Shown here piece by piece: positions 22,796 through 35,329 of a DNA stretch of 64,000 bases (the first letter of the stretch is position 1; each line of letters begins with the position of its first letter). Under the pieces are notes generated by a model that searched no databases, was not told the origin of the DNA, and was given only the letters and a program-made list of their open reading frames with translations. The translations under genes were made by a program, and so were the position numbers. Origin of the DNA: Lagopus muta (Eukaryota > Chordata > Aves > Galliformes > Phasianidae); contig NC_064471.1 in assembly GCF_023343835.1 (NCBI RefSeq), positions 5,879,598-5,943,597 of the forward strand, given 5' to 3'.

Positions 22796-23010
22796 CCTGA
22801 ACCTCTGATTGATCACCTGATGGAGCAATGAGTCAGCCACAGGAGCACAGGGGAAGGCAATTCAGCTGTGCTGCTGGAAGGGGTGGAGCCTGGCTGCACC
22901 TCTCCTAAACCCCATTTAAGAGCTGGCTACAAGTGGGGAAGGATCTCTTTCTGGAGATCCCTCCTTTTGGAGTTGTCTAGCAAGCCCCGGATAAGGGTAA
23001 GTCTTCTATC
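22796..23010 (+). repeat. LTR-like interspersed repeat, copy 2
   Basis: The most complete of three related copies. In order it has GATTGATCACCTGATGG, CAGGGGAAGGCAATTCAGCT, GGGGTGGAGCCTGGCTGCACC, a TATA-like CATTTAAGAGCTGGCT, ATCTCTTTCTGGAGATCCCT and a terminal GGGTAAGTC. The last resembles a splice donor. The order TATA-like box, short leader, donor is what an LTR or promoter-bearing retroposon would show. The family is not recognised. Confidence 0.5.
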
Positions 23011-24024
23011 ATTTTTTGGTGTAGTAATCTGTTTAGCCGAACTCTCTGGTATGTTTCTTAGCTATAACGCCTGTATATTCTTTGATTATGCAACATGTAA
23101 AACCTTTTTGGCCAGAACTTGCGAAAGGATCTATTCTTGATTCTAAACTGTGGGAAGTAACTTTGGTCTCTGAAGGCTTTTTAAGGATTCAAATACTTAT
23201 GATTGTAAAGCAGCGTGTTAGTGGAGGGGGATTTTTCTTCAGATCCATGTGTCTTGTAGAGATTCCTGTACTAGTGGTGAACCATTAATGTCAGACATAA
23301 GAGTGAGCATCATCTTGAGCAGAAGCATTTACAGGGTGTATAAACTATAGTAAATCATGCATTTACAGCACTTTATGAAGACTGAAGTTTTGAAAGTAAG
23401 CGTGTTGAAAGATGTGGTGTGTTAACCAAGTTTTGTTAGAGAAAGCATCATTGGTGAAATTTTAAACTACAATTGAGACTGCTCTTCTTTGCGTGTTACA
23501 GTTGGTGTTGAAATGGCTGTTTGTTTCTTTTGAAATTGTTTTTGAGAACAGGAAGCATAAATTCTTGTTTTTTCTACCTTCTCTCCTGTGTACGCAAAGG
23601 TTTCCTTTACTCGTTTTTAATGCAGTTATGTTCCCCGTTATTAAATAAAATAACGAGGGGGGGGCCTTTATCTCTTCTGGTGTCCCAAGACAATGAATTG
23701 CCAGTATATAGAAAATCCAGTTAGAAAGATAACTTTCTAGTGAATGAGGTTGCTAAGAACATAAATGTTACTTCCAGAGTGAGTCACAGCTGAGAGCAAG
23801 GTGTTAGTGCCCTCCCACTGAATATTTGATTGACATCTCTGGAATCTGTCAGGGTTATAAGCAATAACAGTTCTGCTCATCTTCGAGTCTCCTCTTATTA
23901 TTTCTAGAACCTATTTCTACAAAGTCCCATTGGTAGTCCTTTCTTGAAAACACATTGTACAAATTAGCTTTTACTGATCTCCTTTTTTTCCTCAATGAAA
24001 AGTCTGTTGCAATAAATCCACATG

Positions 24025-24290
24025 CAAGTAATTTCCCCCTTTAAGTCTACTGCATTGACTCTCCAACAGCTCCCTGTCTTTCTTGTACTGGGGGCTCCAG
24101 GCCTGGACACAGTACTCCAGATGGCGCCTCACAAGAGCAGAGTAGAGGGGAACAATCACCTCCTGTCCCTGCTGGCCACCCCTCTTCTGATAGAGCCCAG
24201 GATACCATTTGCTTTCCAAGCTGTGAGAGCACCCTACTGGCTCATGTTATGTTTTTCATCCATCAGGACCCCCAGGTCCTTCTCTCTTTC
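24025..24290 (-). mobile_element. CR1 LINE fragment coding the end of reverse transcriptase
   Basis: The minus-strand frame contains [20 protein letters not shown], matching the C-terminal part of CR1 ORF2. The frame shifts just before QRRATKMI would be expected, so it is a dead copy. It is followed at 24270-24310 by a CTTT-rich patch. Confidence 0.88.
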
Positions 24291-25561
24291 CTTCTTTCTT
24301 TCTTCTCTTGAGTTTCAAAAACAGTGAAAGAACCAAGCCATACCTTTTCAAAACGAAGGTCTTCAGGCATCCCCAAGTATATTTTTCCTTATTTTCACTC
24401 TACTTTTTCTTTTTTTTCCCCCTTTGCATCAGTCACTTGTCTTTTTGCTGGTCTCTTTTGTGTTATATAGTGATAAAAAAGAAAATATAACTTCACTGGC
24501 ATTAAGATCTATGAAACTTTGAAATTTAATTGTTTTCATGAGGATTTTCTAACACGGGTTCTTACAAGGTGCAGGCCTCTAGGAAACTATTTTAATAGTG
24601 CTCCAGCACAAACAGAAGGTATTGATGTATACTATTTGCATTAAATATGGTTGCCTAGCGTGGACAGGATTGTAGATAAAGTAATTTCTAGGAGTAGTAT
24701 TTGATTTATAGCCATTCTGGAAGTTTTTCCTTTTAAATGTCTATAAATAAGTGATCAAGATGGTGGTGAAGATGAATGAATGAGACTATTTATTCCCTTC
24801 TTCTTGTAAGAATTGCATTTTCATTCATGTCAAATGAAAGATTCATTTTCAGCAGAAAGAGTATGAGTATGGCCTTCCAAAGTAACAGAAGGAAACATAA
24901 GTTACTGCTGACAATCTCACATTGATCTTTTGTGACTTGCTTGAGTCATTGGTTTGAAGACAGTCTTTTACCTCCTGAAGGTCTGTTGCCACTGTTGGGT
25001 GTTGTTGATTCAGAGCATAAATGTTCCCTTCTTATTGGGTGGAGCTGGTTAGTCAAGGTGATAATCACATGAAGCTGAGATGAACTGCTGGTGTTCCAAA
25101 GCATAGTCTGTTGTTGTGAAGATATTGTCTTAGTTTCCTTATATCTTTGTCCATATGTCAGTATTCCTTTACTTTTTCTGCCTTATAGTGAATGTAAGCT
25201 TTTAAGGATAAAAATAGCCTTCCTCTCTATGGTGCCCTGCAGCATGGACTTCTGTTTTGTGAGAAGGGTTTCCAAGTATCATAGCATATAAATAGTTATG
25301 TGGCTATGTTGGTGGCCAGTGTGCTTGCCATAGTGCTTCCAAAGCTATCTGCAAATGATTGGACTGGTACAATACATTTACGGTAAAGGCTCTCAAAATT
25401 GAAGTGTTTTACATTGTCTTCAAGATAAATAGGAATTTGAAAAAGCACCTGAAAAGATGTATTTTGAGTTCTCAGGTTGTGTGAGGCATTTTGTAGGGTG
25501 CAGCCAAAATACCAACCTCGGCACAGAATATTAATTACATAACAAGACAAATATTGAAACT
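24291..25561. other. AT-rich DNA, nothing recognised
   Basis: Between two CR1 fragments. It starts with a pyrimidine-rich patch (24270-24440). No exon matching METTL15 and no named repeat were seen. Confidence 0.5.
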
Positions 25562-25950
25562 GTAGAATCATAGAATATCCCGAGGTGGGAGGAACTCACA
25601 AGGATGATCAAGTCCAACCTCTGACTCCACAAGGGACCACTCCAATGCAAATGGTTGTTCAGCTGCAGCAGCTTGGGGCTATGCCCACTGCCCTTTAGTG
25701 CAGAACCTTTCCATGACCCTCCCCTGATACAACTCTGTTCCCTAGGGTCCTGTAGCTGCTACCAGAGAGCAGAGCTCAGCACTGCTTTCTGCTCCCTGTG
25801 AGGAGCTGCAGCTGCCTTGAGGGCTCCTCACAGCCTACTTTGCTCTGGGAGCAACAAACTTGGAGCTCTCAGACATTCCTCCAGTGTCTTGCCCTCAAGA
25901 CCCTTCACAGTCCTTATAGCCCTCTGGAACTGGAGCGTTAACTCTTGAAC
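25562..25950 (-). mobile_element. CR1 LINE fragment, older subfamily
   Basis: Begins AGAATCATAGAATATCCCGA, the reverse of a CR1 3' end of the CR1-Y/G type, followed by GATCAAGTCCAACCTCTGACTCC, then TAGGGTCCTGTAGCTG and CTCAAGACCCTTCACAG blocks. It abuts the retroviral fragment at 25990-26620. Confidence 0.8.
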
Positions 25951-25989
25951 TCTCAGGCCATGGCCTCTCCTACCCAACTCAGCCCTGTT

Positions 25990-26619
25990 TTGGCTGTCAT
26001 GGAACACTTGTTGGGTCTCATCACCGTCTCCTTACGATATCACAAGTCACATCCCTGCCAACCACTATAAATACAGAGGTGCTGACAACAGAACACCAGT
26101 GTCCACCAGGGCCTTATATTTCAGTGGTTCTGATGTGCCAGGCCATCGAATCCACACAGTCCAATATACTCTATTATCCCTTTCCCCCCCTGACTGAGGG
26201 CAGGGCCCCTCTATTCATTACCTGTGGTAACTGGAGCAACTGCACTGGTGGTAGATCTGCCTTGTAATTCTTTCACCCGGGCTCGTAGTACAGGAGTAGG
26301 TTGACCGTGCCACTTCCCCATGTCTTCTCCATGGTCACGTAGGTAATAGGGCAAGTTCTCATTCCTTCTGGGATGTAAATGTCAAAATTCAAATCATACC
26401 ACATTGCAAGTAGGTAAAACATAGGTGTCTCCATCAGTGCCCTTAGGTAGTTTATATATGAATGCAATTCCACAACACACAAGTGTGAGATGGATTATTG
26501 GCCAGTAGGTTGTGAGTAACACCATTGCTTTTAATCCTTTACCCAGCACCCCCAGGATAACGAGTGGGTTCATTCTAATAGGGCAAGTTCTCAACAACTG
26601 GAGGCTGTTGAGTCACTCA

Positions 26620-26620
<1 letters not shown>
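25990..26620 (-). mobile_element. ERVL-type endogenous retrovirus remnant (gag end and protease)
   Basis: On the minus strand, about 26330-26260 reads QPTPVLRARVKELQG, resembling the gag/pro boundary of avian ERVL-like elements. About 26160-26100 reads WPGTSEP then KALVDTG, the aspartic-protease active-site triad DTG with its usual lead-in. Frameshifts and stops break it on both sides, and polymerase, integrase and LTRs were not found. An 18-base direct repeat (26346-26363 and 26577-26594) brackets 213 bases upstream. It is a dead relic. Confidence 0.62.

Positions 26621-26623
<3 letters not shown>

Positions 26624-26650
<27 letters not shown>
26624..26650 (+). repeat. Poly-T run of 27
   Basis: A homopolymer directly next to the end of the ERVL remnant. 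Read on the other strand it could be the tail of a retroposed sequence, or a place where assembly is weak. Confidence 0.9.
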
Positions 26651-26659
<9 letters not shown>

Positions 26660-29600
26660 TGTTTATTTGTAATTTCTGCTGGCTGTTCTGCTGGAAAGAA
26701 AACAATTTAAAATGCTGCAACTGTCCTTCCTATGGTCATTTACTGACAACAGATAAAACGTTCCAGCATTTGGGAAACACAGCTTGTAAATGAAGGAGCT
26801 GCTTTCCTTCAAGTAAGGATGAGTCTTTATTTAGCCACTGAATCTGACTTAACAGCAAACACGCAATATACCGGATCAGTCCTTCAGCAAGTTACTTAAT
26901 TATTAATTAGAATACTAGAAATGAGATGCTCTCGTGCATCATACTTCTACACACACAGCTTGAGACACAGATCAAACCATTTCAGTGAGATGCATGATAA
27001 ATTTCAGGGTAACAAGGCATATCCTACCTGTCTCATGCATGTTAGTAAGATTGAATTTATTTCTCTTGTCCAAACCAAAGCCAAGTATATCTTTCCCAGC
27101 ACTAAAAAAAAAAAAGCATTGTAAGGAAAAAAAGAGTTTTCTTCAGCTGAGATGCATCTCATTTTTCTATCCTAATTATCAATTTAACAGTATACTAATT
27201 TTAGTTGTTCCTCTCAAAAGCAATACATCTTGTGCCTACTTATTGTAAGACATCAACCTAAAGAATTATTTTTTAAATGGCAGCCTATGGCACCTAAGCA
27301 GAGCAAGACGAATTGTGATGAGTATCCAAATGTGAGGGTGCCCAGCACAGTTTGTTTAAAGCTAATTCAGATCTCTGTCCACTATAGTCAGCACTGTTTA
27401 CAGATAACAGACTACTTAAAACACAGGATTTATACATTTGCTGTTCTGGAACGCATCCTAAGATTGAGCATGAGTGAAGAGATTACAGTGGTAAAAGGAG
27501 CACTAAGTGTGTTGTCAAGAAAGTCTTTTCCTCCTGGGATTCAGGGCAACTTTTACAACAGCAGGAATCTCTGCTGCACACTTTAATTTCCATCTGGTAT
27601 CTGCTTCCCCCTAGTATATCTAATATTCCTACCTTATCCTTAAGGAAGACAGTAGAACCCCATTTCTGTTTGGCCACCTGTGAACTGTGAACCCTATTTC
27701 TGTTTGGCTACACCTTGTAGCCCTTCATGTTCTGTCAGTTGGACAAGAAATCTCTAAACACAACTATAAGAACCAGAAAAATTATTACTATTTGTTTCTT
27801 TTCCCCTCCAAACTACTAAAATACTTCGGCAGTACAGTGAAGGTTTCTTTGAGATGGCCACTACTTCAGCTGGGCCACATTTCACCTCCAAAAATAACAG
27901 CATTGATACGTCATTTAACTTGCATTAATAAGAATTCCACGTGAGGGAAACAAAGTTCTTATTATTTTACTAAATGACCATGGAAAGTAGCATACATCAG
28001 AACTCATGTAGAACATATGTAGAACATATCAGGCCCAGAAACAGGCAGACAATACTCTTGTTCCCTTCCTCTCAACGACAGGATGAAACACATCAACACA
28101 GTTGCTCACACAAGAATATCACTAGAGAAGTTTGTGAGTTGGGGCCCAAAATCACAGAGTTTGATAGGAAAACCATAGAGCAGAAACCCCATCAGGTGAG
28201 ATAACAGCTGCTACCCTGTCCACTGAGAAGAGACTGAATCTTTCAACCACTGAAAAAAATTGGAACTTCCCCAGTTTTTACTAGTAGCAGCCAAAATAAA
28301 ACAACCCTGCAACGTCATGGTGGTTTTTGTAGGACCAGTAGTTTGCAGTGGCAGTTATAGGTTAATTTCTACAAAGCTATATTATGCAAGAAGTACACAA
28401 GCTGCATTTTTCTGACAGGAGGAAAGGGTGTTATTGCACGTGAGTTTGGACAAGCAACATAAATTGTCTGTCTGTAAACAACAGCTACTGTAAAACGCCC
28501 TCAATCTTAAACCGATTTGTGAACTGCCTTCAAAGTTAAAAATGGCAAGGCTTGACCCAATGCAGTGCTTACCGCTAGGTCTGTCAAGGTACAGATACAG
28601 GAAGGTGCTTTATTGACATACTATCCAAAATTTATTGATGATTATCAAATATTTTTTATCAGAACAGGTGATAAATGCTATGAGATCAGATGGAGGCAGT
28701 GTACTTACACCCGATCAGCCATTTATACGGTTACTAATGCGGCCTGAGATCCCTATAAAATTAAACTATATATATAAACTATAATATAAACTAAAATAAT
28801 GAGAGAAATAAGGCCTTTAAATTAACGGTATTAAATACAGCCAGTTTTCAGGAAAAAAAGACCCTCACATTTCACTGTAAAAGCAGAAAGGCTGTTAAAA
28901 TGAAGACTACTGCACTTACCATGACGGCAGCTAGATCATCCGTCCAGCTGGAGATGACCTGAAGTCAGCACTTTGTTCTGCCACGGTTCCGATCATTCCA
29001 CGATGTGTATTTCCTCCTAAGCATTAGTGAATGTTTGCTGTTTTCCCTGCTTAGTCTGTCCACATCCTCCTCTCATGCGCTATTAAGCATGTTTCTGAAC
29101 TTACAAAGATACAGAGTTTGAACTTGAGGACTTCCCTACAGGTCTTTTTTTTCCTCCTTGGAATGTCCTAAAAGCATTCCTACTTTTAATAACTTACCGA
29201 ACTGACACTGTGCCAAGAATGTTGTTATAGGATTTTACACGAGTATTCTTTCTTTCAACTAATTACACGTTGCTAAAACCAAAATACATGTGATTCAGTT
29301 TATTGTACAAGTACACCATAATAATACACACACAATTTTTAAAAAGGCAGGCCAGAAAGTCCCATAAAAGTTATTCTATGCGCATACCGAAGAGCAAAGA
29401 GATTCAGAGTAAAGGATTAAAGCACAGCTAATGCAAATTCCTACATTTCTTTTCTGCATTCTTTCCTAAAGCCGAATGCGTGGTTTTCGTGCCTACCTGT
29501 CCAAGATGACATATTTTCTTGCCTCTAAAAGCATCCCAAGATGTAAATATTACGCTGTATGATTTTTTAGCAACGTATCTTATCAGAAAATTCTTGTCAC

Positions 29601-30584
29601 TGTATGCCCTATTAATCATAGTGCATATTTCAGTTAGTGTAAACAGTTCTATTGCCTAAAACGCTGTTAGTAACACCGAAGATTTCAAAAGGTTCCTGTC
29701 CTTGTGCACATGCCTATGGTAAACGCTGCAGGCAATGCACAATGCTTATTCCCTTACATGGGTTTGCTGATCAGGGAAAAAGCACAATAGTAATTTCTGA
29801 TTTTGTTTTTTAACCTGAGACATCCGAAATTTCTGCTCTCTTTTCTGTTTATTTTCTATTCTAATTTTTTTTTTAAGCTATATTCATATACGTCTTATCA
29901 TTTTTCTTCAATAAAATGCAACATTGAAAATGTAATTTTTGGCAAATCGAACATTAAATATTCTCCATGTAAAAACTAATTTAAAAATTGAAATATTGAA
30001 AATGGGAATTTTACCTTTATCAAAACAAAGGAAGAGGCCTAATGCATACCCTCCTCCTTTTGTCGTACTTTTTTGAATAGGTCCATATATTATTTAATGG
30101 GTTTTGTAGAGATACGTTTACATGAGTTATAGATCACATTACAACTGATGAATGCCCAACACACAGGTATGTTATGAAAGGTCATCAGTTACAAGGGAAA
30201 ATGCACAATGTATGGTTGCTGAATACATTTGCAAGTTTTTTATGCTCATGCAGAGTAGCTGCTTGGGCACTGTGCAACAACTGTGAGCAATGCAACCGTG
30301 CACAGGAGAGACCTACAAACATTATTTAACTGTGGAGTTTCTTGAAGGCCTTTTGACTTGGAGGGCGCATTCAGCAAATGCAGAATTACACCCCGTGTGC
30401 TCAGGCTCTGCTCAGGAAGATTCAGCGAAAATAATATGCACCTCCTCAGAAAACATGAGGGAAATGCTTAGTTCTCTGTAATTCCTTTAAAGTTTTCCCA
30501 GCTCCTAACCCTCTCAGGATATCATGAAAGATGAGCAATATATAACGACACTTCATACATAATTTAACACAATTTTACACATGT
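26651..30584. other. Non-coding AT-rich DNA, no recognised gene
   Basis: No exon matching METTL15, KIF18A or another gene I know. Minus-strand donor-like GTAAGT at 28917 and GTAGGC at 29497 end open stretches, which might mark a non-coding transcript. Direct repeats of TTTCTGTTTGGC occur at 27664 and 27698. Confidence 0.5.
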
Positions 30585-30795
30585 TGGACGTTAGGAAAAA
30601 TGCCTTCTCAGAAAGAGTGGCAGGGCATTGGCACATTGCCCACGGAGGTGGTGGAGTCACCATCCCTGGAGGTGTTTAAGAACCATGGAGATGTGGCACT
30701 GATGGATGTGGTCTAGGTTAGCCAAAGGCATGGTTGGTGATTGGAGTAAGATGAACACGATGGTAGTTCCAACCTTATGGATTCTATGAAGTCCC
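30585..30795 (+). mobile_element. CR1 LINE 3' fragment
   Basis: Shows GTTGGACGTTAGGAAAAATG, GGAGGTGGTGGAGTCACCAT, CCTGGAGGTGTTTAAGAA and GTTCCAACCTTATGGATTCTATGAA, the order of a CR1 3' end in plus orientation. Confidence 0.92.
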
Positions 30796-32149
30796 ATGAC
30801 TTCTGTTGTCTCACCAGAATTCTGTTCTTAGCACTTTTATCATACTCTAGCCACAAGACTCTCAAGGACAACAGATGTCCAGTAACTTGTTTCTGACATC
30901 GTCATATGTTCATTAGCTGTCAAACTCTGCTCAGAACACAAAGCAGTTGTCTGTGCTCTTGGTTACCATTGCTTCTTACTTCTGCTGGCAATCACATGAG
31001 TATCTTCCAATCTGATTATTATTTCAAGAAAACCTCCTGAAATGTAAAAGAATAACCCTTGGGAATTACAGTCACTCATTTGGTTCAGAATGACTTCCAC
31101 ATGCTAAGCAGCATAAAAATATGCCAGAAAAACATGCTTGATCATTCATTAGAAAATCGCAGTTGCGCACAATATTTGAAGGCTGAAATCAGATTCTGAA
31201 ACGTTGGGGTTTTTTTTTCAGAGAAATTTGGACTAGATCAGGGATTGCATAAGCTTATTTTCATTGCCTCCCTCATCGTGCTGGCACAGCCTGCACAGAG
31301 CTGAGCCTGGAGAGTACAAGTCAGGTCAAGCGGGGCCGAGCGTGCGGGGAGAACGTGAGGCTACAAGGCAGCACCAGCCCGAGTGCCCTGCTCATCTTAC
31401 CTGTGAAATCCAGGGGCCTTGGAGGGTGTAGTGCAAGTTGCTCTTTTTCCATCCTTGCAGGCTTCAATCCCATTAGGACTGTGGAAGTCTACTTCATTAT
31501 CCAGACATCTATTTCATTATGAATATCCGTCTAGACGTAAGAGAGATCAGAATACAGCGCTGCTCATGGCACAACACACGCTGCGACTGCAGCAAGCAAA
31601 GAGCCACGCTGTGGCCTCAGCTCACCTCTGCTAACTTGTATTGACAGAGAAAACCTACTGAACTGCAGAGCAGCTGAGAATTCCTAATTGCTTGCAAGAA
31701 GAAACTTCCTTCCAGAGACAGAGATGAAGATTTGACAGCACGCCTTTGATTTATTAGCAAGAGCAGGAATTTAAGATGTGTTGCCCCAGTAACAATTGCT
31801 CTGTTTTCAAACAAACAACAAGTTTAATTAAAGAAGAAAGCAGATTCTGCTGCTGTAACACGCCAGAGGGTTTCCTGTGAAATTCCAAAGGCAAAAAAAG
31901 GAAGAAGCATGGGTTAATAGCTCAGCATACGTCTGAAAGCATTAGCACCATCTTGGCGTGGTATCTGTCAGCAGCAGCACCGGTGAATTTCATTAGCTGA
32001 TTTTTTTTTTCCCCACTACCAATTTCATGAACATTTTACATGAATTTATTAGGTGTTAGAGTGTGTGCTTAATTTCTATTTCCATAAATTTACTTACGTA
32101 AAGACTATCTTAAAAACAGCCTGTAACTCTCAGATAGAGGCTTTGTATT
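30796..32149. other. Non-coding DNA with a small GC-rich patch
   Basis: 31270-31430 is richer in G+C and CpG than its surroundings. On the minus strand it contains GGATGG (start-like) at about 31420, then an open stretch to a GTAAGA donor near 31399. A second minus-strand donor GTGAGC lies near 31620, after an open frame from 31814. These could be exons of an unknown transcript, but no homology was recognised. Confidence 0.4.
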
Positions 32150-32226
32150 TTGGGTGGTCCAGTGTGGAGCCAGGTCTCAATGGTCCTCGTGGGTCCCTTC
32201 CAACCTGGGATATATAACCTATGATC
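32150..32226 (+). mobile_element. CR1 LINE 3'-end fragment
   Basis: Contains GGTCCTCGTGGGTCCCTTCCAACCTGGGATAT and a degenerate tail, matching the extreme CR1 3' end in plus orientation. Confidence 0.75.
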
Positions 32227-32836
32227 ACTAAAATATTATATACTGTAGAAGAAAATTCTATACTGAAACACTTCTGAGAATTATGATGATGAGAGCAAAG
32301 AAATGACTTAATTATCCTTGTAGAAATGAACTACTAGGAAGTGTTCCCTTTTCTTCCCTGGATTTCCATCAGTAATAAAAAAAAAACAACCCTGAGAACT
32401 TTTTTTTTTTTGCCCAGGCTTTTTGTAAGATAGTTTAGTAAAAATTAACTTATTAAAATTAAAATTTAAGCCCACAACAAGAAATTAAAAACTCCAACTC
32501 TCAGTTTTACTCATTCAAACCTATTCCCAGTGGTGGGTATCAGCAAGCACGCACTGCACAGCTATTTTTGTCGAGTGTACAATTTAAAACAAAACATAGC
32601 TTGTGCTCATTAGATACTTAAATCTATGAGAAATAAATACTGCAACAACAACAAACTTCCCTCAGTTTCAAGTTTCTCTTCCCCATCCCAACCCCACACA
32701 TTTCAATTTTTAGAAATGTACAGATGCCAACATCACCTTTAAGATGAAAAACCCATTTGCTTTGCCCATAACATATCACTGTACACCCAAGATCACCTCT
32801 TATTTCTTCTGGTCTGTGTCTTGTTTTATTCTGTCT

Positions 32837-33307
32837 TCAGCCATCTCTGTAGGTCGCTGTCATCTGACCTCCCACCAGCAAACAAGCAAACATCTTGTCT
32901 GAACAACTTGCTGTGATGCTGTGGCCCATTGGAGGCAGCGCTGGCCGTGTTTCCCACAGAGGTTTGCCTTCACCCACCTGCTCTGGTAGCAGGATTTTCT
33001 GCAGATCTTTTCCTTCAGCCATGGATGTAGTGGCCTCTTGTGTTAATAACAGCTGCCACTTTCCTGATTTTAATATCAGCTTTTGTTCTTTATTATTTAA
33101 AATTGCATCTCTAGAGGAGAGGTTGAATAAGGTTAGACCAACTGTACAGCTTTGTTTCATCCACCTCTGGATTCCTCTTAACCTTTTGATTTCATCTCTC
33201 GTTACAGCCGTTCTGATTTCATTCCAGCTGTTATCAGCTGGAGATCCATTAACATTTATGGCTCTTAAAACACTGAAGGACTGAACAGTTTGAGATTTTT
33301 TTCTCAA
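32837..33307 (-). other. 156-codon open frame, unrecognised
   Basis: The longest non-KIF18A minus-strand frame in unique DNA here. It begins at a TTG; the first ATG is about 48 codons in. A 129-codon frame on the opposite strand (32895-33284) overlaps it almost completely. The peptide has a mixed hydrophilic start (DEIKRLRGIQRWMK) and no motif I know. A homopolymer (T run 33319-33337) sits just outside its 5' side. It may be an old transposon or retroviral fragment, a retrocopy or chance. Confidence 0.25.
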
Positions 33308-35329
33308 ATTCCTTTTTGTTTTTTTTTTTTTTTTTTGAAATCACCATATCTACAGATCATCTGATGTAACAGGACCCTCAGGTTCATCGTAACAGCTATA
33401 ATGCATCTGTCCCATTGCTTTGACTTCCATTTTCCTCACACGTGTAGGGCTCTCTAGTAGATACTGGAAATACATCACTAAGTTCAAGAAGCGCTATTTG
33501 AGGACAGCAGGTAATGCTGTTTGCCCATTTTGCGCCTTGAGGACCAACAGTTACCAAAAGCTAACATTTTTGAAAGCTTTTTCAGATGTTCAGAGCTAAG
33601 AGCCTGTTCACATCATTGCTGCTGCGAATGCCAAACGTTGTACATGTTTAGCATTTCTTGAATCAAACCGCAGGTGTCTCAAATTGACAGAAAGTGAAGT
33701 TATTTGAGCAATTTTGAATGAGCTGCCTGCTGCCTTACAGGAACCACATGGCTTAAAGTATTCTATTATCTCGGGCCAAAATCACAACAGTGTCCTTCCT
33801 TTTCCTTTGTGTCATTCACTTCCAACTTGCACAAGAAATGAAATCTCTTGTAGCACTGCTGTCTTCACTAAGTGAAAACTACGTTAGCTGCCTCTGTGCA
33901 AGAAGCAAAAGGTCTAGTGACACAAAGCATCATGTGTTCATGATCTGATTATCACTGAGAAGTCTCAGATTGAGGGAAAGATAGACATACATCAGTGTCA
34001 GAGTGGAGCCGCCAGTCAGAATCTGAACGCTCACTTTCCCCCTCAAATCTCTCTACCTGTAAGGCTGTTCCATTGCAAGAGACTCCTGCAGTGCCTAAAT
34101 TCCTAAAGTGAATTATTTGCCACAGCACATGAAACATACCAATCAAGAAAACACATCTGCCAGGCCCAAGTGAAAAAACCCTCTTGGCATAGCTTGCTAT
34201 GGCTGATCATAGTAATCAGCAACCAGTAATAGAGACATATTTATGGAGCCATGAATTAAGTGATGCTCCAGCACAGCTTTCAGCTTGTCCTCCATGCTGC
34301 AAATCTCTTCTGCAGTCTGGCAGCAGTGGGAGCAGTCTATCCAAAGCATAGTCTATCACAGCATCCACACCTTCACTTCCCTGCCAGCTTTCTAGAGGCA
34401 AGCAGCCTCAATTCCCCTTGCTCAAAGCTTCCCTGAAATCCTTTTTGCACATCCCCTCAGGTACCACATCTGGCTTTATTAACACTTTTTCCCATCACCA
34501 AAAAGCTGAGTTACTTTGTGTTTTGTGTTACTTCTCGTCGTGATCTTTCCTAACTGGAAAATGGAGAGATACTGGCATTCATCCCTGCAAAATATTGAGT
34601 TCTACATCAGCTCAGGCTGTGAATTTAAAGATCTGCAAGACTCAAAGGAAAAACTTTTATTTCATTGGCCAGTGCAACAAGTTAACACTTTTCTCAAACC
34701 AAGACAATTGGTTGAATGTTTTTTGTCCATTTCTGACTTCTTAAAAAAAGAAATCAAAACCAAACACACACAACAAACAGTGAAACAAGACAATTTGAGT
34801 GCTATTCTGTGTTCTGCCTAAATGCATCACAACCGAGCAAGAGGGGCATGTGAGAAGCACCTCTAAGCAATGCAACATGCATACATACTAAGAGATAACA
34901 TAGCAGACATAGAAGAGCTGTGCTGCGTAACACCGATCAGATACGTTAGCTTCTGGATAATTTCTGCTTTTACACAATTCTTCTTTACAAATAATTCCAA
35001 CAGGCTTATTAAGTAGCACTGGGAAAACGCTCTTACCATTATATATCTATGATGGAAGAAAAACTCAAAACAGTTTTAGAGTTGAAAGTCCAGTGAGACC
35101 AGCTTCTTCTTTCAGACAATGCCCAACTATACTGAAGATGCTGTACTTGCCCTCCTACATTCCTGTCTGTTCACTGCTTTATGTATCTGCTCTGTTCTCA
35201 GTAGCTCCTGATCACCATTTCTTCCATATAATTGTGCTAACATGTTCAAACTCAAGCTTTTGGCACTTGCCATTTTTAAATTAGAGACCTTGCTGTCATA
35301 AAGTATGCCACGCAGGGAAGAACTTCCAC
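33308..35329. other. Non-coding DNA, nothing recognised
   Basis: AT-rich sequence with short spurious open frames only. No named repeat or exon recognised. Confidence 0.5.

Larger units (their letters stand above)
21200..24024 (+). other. METTL15: METTL15 intron 2, proximal part
   Basis: No second METTL15 exon was found. It contains a decayed CR1 (21615-21835) and copy 2 of the LTR-like repeat (22796-23010). How far the true METTL15 intron reaches is unknown, because the sequence must switch to KIF18A-downstream DNA before about 41650. Confidence 0.55.
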
